Assembly: GCA_934183135.1 (NCBI GenBank)
Contig: CAKPRX010000087.1
Coordinates: forward strand, 1 to 8,701
DNA from: an uncultured Prevotella sp.
Lineage (GTDB): Bacteria > Bacteroidota > Bacteroidia > Bacteroidales > Bacteroidaceae
Reading direction: 5' to 3'
DNA: 8,701 bases
This document shows, one piece after another, positions 6,977-8,701 of the stretch. The notes under the pieces were generated by a model that was not told the origin of the DNA, ran no database searches, and saw only the letters and a list, made by a program, of their open reading frames with translations. Each line of letters starts with the position of its first letter. The first letter of the stretch is position 1. A program made the translations under genes and the position numbers.

Positions 6977-8677
6977 ATGAACAAACTGAAGACACTCTAC
7001 CAGTGGTGCATGCAGAAAGGCACAGCCTTCTGGTCCTGGTATAAGAAATTATACATCGGGCAGCCCACATGGCGCAAAGCCCTTGTCGGCTTTGTCTCTT
7101 GTATTGTCGCATTTTTCCTGTACTTAGGAGCCGTTGACATCAACTTCCTCTGGCTCTTTGGCAAGTCTCCCGGTTATTTCTCCGGCATCTGCGATCCTCA
7201 GACCAGTCAGGCGTCCGAGATATACAGCGCCGACGGTGTTCTCATAGGCAAGTTCTTCAATGAGAACCGCACCCCTGTATCCTATGAGGAAGTCTGTCCC
7301 GATTTCTTCAAGGCCCTGATAGACACTGAGGACGAGCGCTTCTACAAGCACCTCGGTATAGACCCCATAGGCCTGTTTGGTGCCGTGAAAGACGCCGTGA
7401 TGCGCCATGAGGGGCGTGGTGCCTCGACCATCACTCAACAGTTGGCCAAGAATATGTTCCGCGTACGCTCACAGTATTCGACCGGTCTACTCGGTAAGGT
7501 ACCAGGTCTGCGCATACTGATAGTCAAGAGCAAGGAGTGGATTATCGCCCTGAAGTTAGAGTCGGTTTACAGCAAGAAAGAGATTCTTACCATGTACGCC
7601 AACACTGTCGACTTCGGTTCCAATGCCTATGGTATCAAGACTGCGGCGAAGACTTATTTCAACAAATCGCCCAAACAGCTTACCACCGACCAGGCTGCCG
7701 TGCTCGTAGGTATGCTCAAAGCCACCACCTACTACAACCCCAAGAGCCATCCAGAAAACAGTTTGGCCCGCCGTAACACCGTGCTCAACAACATGGTTAC
7801 CCATGGCGACCTAAGCCGTAGCCAGTACGAGGAATACAGCAAACTGCCCATCCAGTTGGACTATAAGGTAGAGGACAACTACGACGGCCAGGCCACCTAT
7901 TTCCGCAACGCTGTAGCCGAGGCTTGCGACAGTCTGCTGCGTGGTGGCGACGACGAGAAAGCGCCCGACCTGTACACCAGTGGCTTGAAGATATATACTA
8001 CTATCGACACGCGCATGCAGAAGTATGCCGAGCAGGCAGCCATCAAGCAGATGCGCATCATCCAGCGCAACTTCAACAACCACTGGGGCAAGGAAGAACC
8101 TTGGCAAGACGAGCACCACAACGTCATCCCCGGTTTTATCGAGGGCATCGCTAAGCGCCAGCCCTTCTACAAGGCTCTTGTCGACAAGTATGGTGATAAC
8201 ATAGACTCCATTAACTACTATCTCAACAAGCCGCACATGGTCAAGCTGTTCGATTACGAGAAAGGCGAGATTGAGAAAGAGATGTCCAGCCTCGACTCCA
8301 TACGCTATATGGTCCGTTTCATGCACTGTGGCATGGTGGCTATGGAGCCCCAGACTGGCGCCGTCAAGGCGTGGGTCGGCGACATAGACTTTAAGCACTG
8401 GAAGTACGACAAGGTACAAGCCGAGCGCCAGCCTGGCTCTACCTTTAAGCTCTTCGTCTACACCGAGGCCATGAACCAGGGACTCACCCCCTGCGACAAG
8501 CGCCGCGATGAGTTCTTCTCGATGGACGTGTTTGACAAGAAGAAGAACGAGATGGTTCGCTGGACGCCCACCAATGCCAATGGAACATTCAGCGGCGATT
8601 CCATGCCACTGAAGAGTGCCTTTGCACGAAGCATCAACTCCGTAGCCGTACGGCTGGGCCAGGAGATGGGCATCTAG
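6977..8677 (+). CDS. mrcA: Class A penicillin-binding protein (PBP1A type), interrupted by in-frame TAG
   Basis: Class A PBPs polymerise lipid II by glycosyltransfer and crosslink peptides on the outer face of the inner membrane. From the ATG at 6977 the frame gives 566 residues. There is a short cytoplasmic, aromatic and basic N terminus, then one membrane anchor (about 35-54). The GT51 domain follows, with catalytic E118 in TEDERFYKHLG, then GRGASTITQQLAKNMF and the KSKEWIIALKLE segment. Next come a linker and a transpeptidase domain with Ser488 in the PGSTFK S-x-x-K motif and S552-I553-N554 as the S-x-N motif. The frame then stops at TAG, before the K-T/S-G motif. The next eight codons, still in frame, read RIIATAQA, as expected after QEMGI-x. 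The family usually runs to about 750-800 residues. As read, the transpeptidase would be dead. The frame is open upstream to 6758 inside miaA, but the homology begins at 6977. Confidence 0.92.
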   Translation: MNKLKTLYQWCMQKGTAFWSWYKKLYIGQPTWRKALVGFVSCIVAFFLYLGAVDINFLWLFGKSPGYFSGICDPQTSQASEIYSADGVLIGKFFNENRTPVSYEEVCPDFFKALIDTEDERFYKHLGIDPIGLFGAVKDAVMRHEGRGASTITQQLAKNMFRVRSQYSTGLLGKVPGLRILIVKSKEWIIALKLESVYSKKEILTMYANTVDFGSNAYGIKTAAKTYFNKSPKQLTTDQAAVLVGMLKATTYYNPKSHPENSLARRNTVLNNMVTHGDLSRSQYEEYSKLPIQLDYKVEDNYDGQATYFRNAVAEACDSLLRGGDDEKAPDLYTSGLKIYTTIDTRMQKYAEQAAIKQMRIIQRNFNNHWGKEEPWQDEHHNVIPGFIEGIAKRQPFYKALVDKYGDNIDSINYYLNKPHMVKLFDYEKGEIEKEMSSLDSIRYMVRFMHCGMVAMEPQTGAVKAWVGDIDFKHWKYDKVQAERQPGSTFKLFVYTEAMNQGLTPCDKRRDEFFSMDVFDKKKNEMVRWTPTNANGTFSGDSMPLKSAFARSINSVAVRLGQEMGI

Positions 8678-8701
8678 CGTATCATAGCCACAGCCCAGGC
8701 C
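8675..8701 (+). pseudogene. Nonsense codon in PBP1A and its continuing in-frame tail
   Basis: TAG at 8675-8677 follows codons for GQEMGI. The bases from 8678 to the window end translate in the same frame as RIIATAQA, which fits the normal continuation of Bacteroidota class A PBPs around the S-x-N motif. Because homology keeps the same frame on both sides, this is a single-base substitution type of event (for example CAG, GAG or AAG to TAG), not a frameshift. It may be a true mutation, a consensus error, or a suppressed stop. The rest of the gene lies beyond the window. Confidence 0.8.

Noticed and set aside
7811..8419. Open minus-strand frame of 202 codons opposite the PBP1A gene
   Set aside because: Hydrophobic, low-complexity product typical of an antisense shadow. 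The plus strand is clearly coding here.
8675..8677. Genetic code change with TAG read as an amino acid
   Set aside because: TAG ends three other genes here, two with a near backup stop, and RF1 shows an intact codon-recognition motif. Mutation or sequence error is simpler.

Overview
The window is a gene-dense, all-plus-strand stretch of a Bacteroidota chromosome, most likely order Bacteroidales and possibly Prevotellaceae (the family is a guess from sequence style). The evidence is an LpxC-FabZ fusion, a long-type PyrF, a Bacteroidota-style HD hydrolase, no classical Shine-Dalgarno sites, and a TAnnTTTG-type promoter box. Base composition is roughly half G+C by eye, with an A+T-rich patch near 2690-2765.

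Layout: (1) 1-544, the C-terminal half of release factor 1 (prfA), cut by the window start. (2) A 152-base gap with no recognisable gene. (3) 697-1524, pyrF, the last step of UMP synthesis. (4) 1514-2734, an HD-domain phosphohydrolase that overlaps pyrF by 11 bases and very probably starts at TTG. (5) A promoter-like A+T-rich junction. (6) 2777-6032, the lipid A block lpxD, lpxC/fabZ and lpxA. (7) 6034-6930, miaA, a tRNA prenyltransferase, one base after lpxA. (8) From 6977, a class A penicillin-binding protein (PBP1A type) whose frame is broken by TAG at 8675-8677 although its conserved sequence continues in frame to the window end.

The block joins envelope building (lipid A acyl transfer and deacetylation, the hydroxyacyl-ACP dehydratase that competes for the same substrate, and peptidoglycan polymerisation) with housekeeping genes for translation and nucleotides. 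One-base spacing at lpxC/fabZ-lpxA and lpxA-miaA and the pyrF-HD overlap point to polycistronic transcription and coupled translation.

I see no mobile element, CRISPR array, rRNA or tRNA, phage gene or novel multi-gene system. This is a conserved core region. The most notable anomaly is the premature stop in the PBP1A gene. Lesser points are the TTG start of the HD gene, a small hairpin before lpxC, and an intragenic palindrome in the HD gene.
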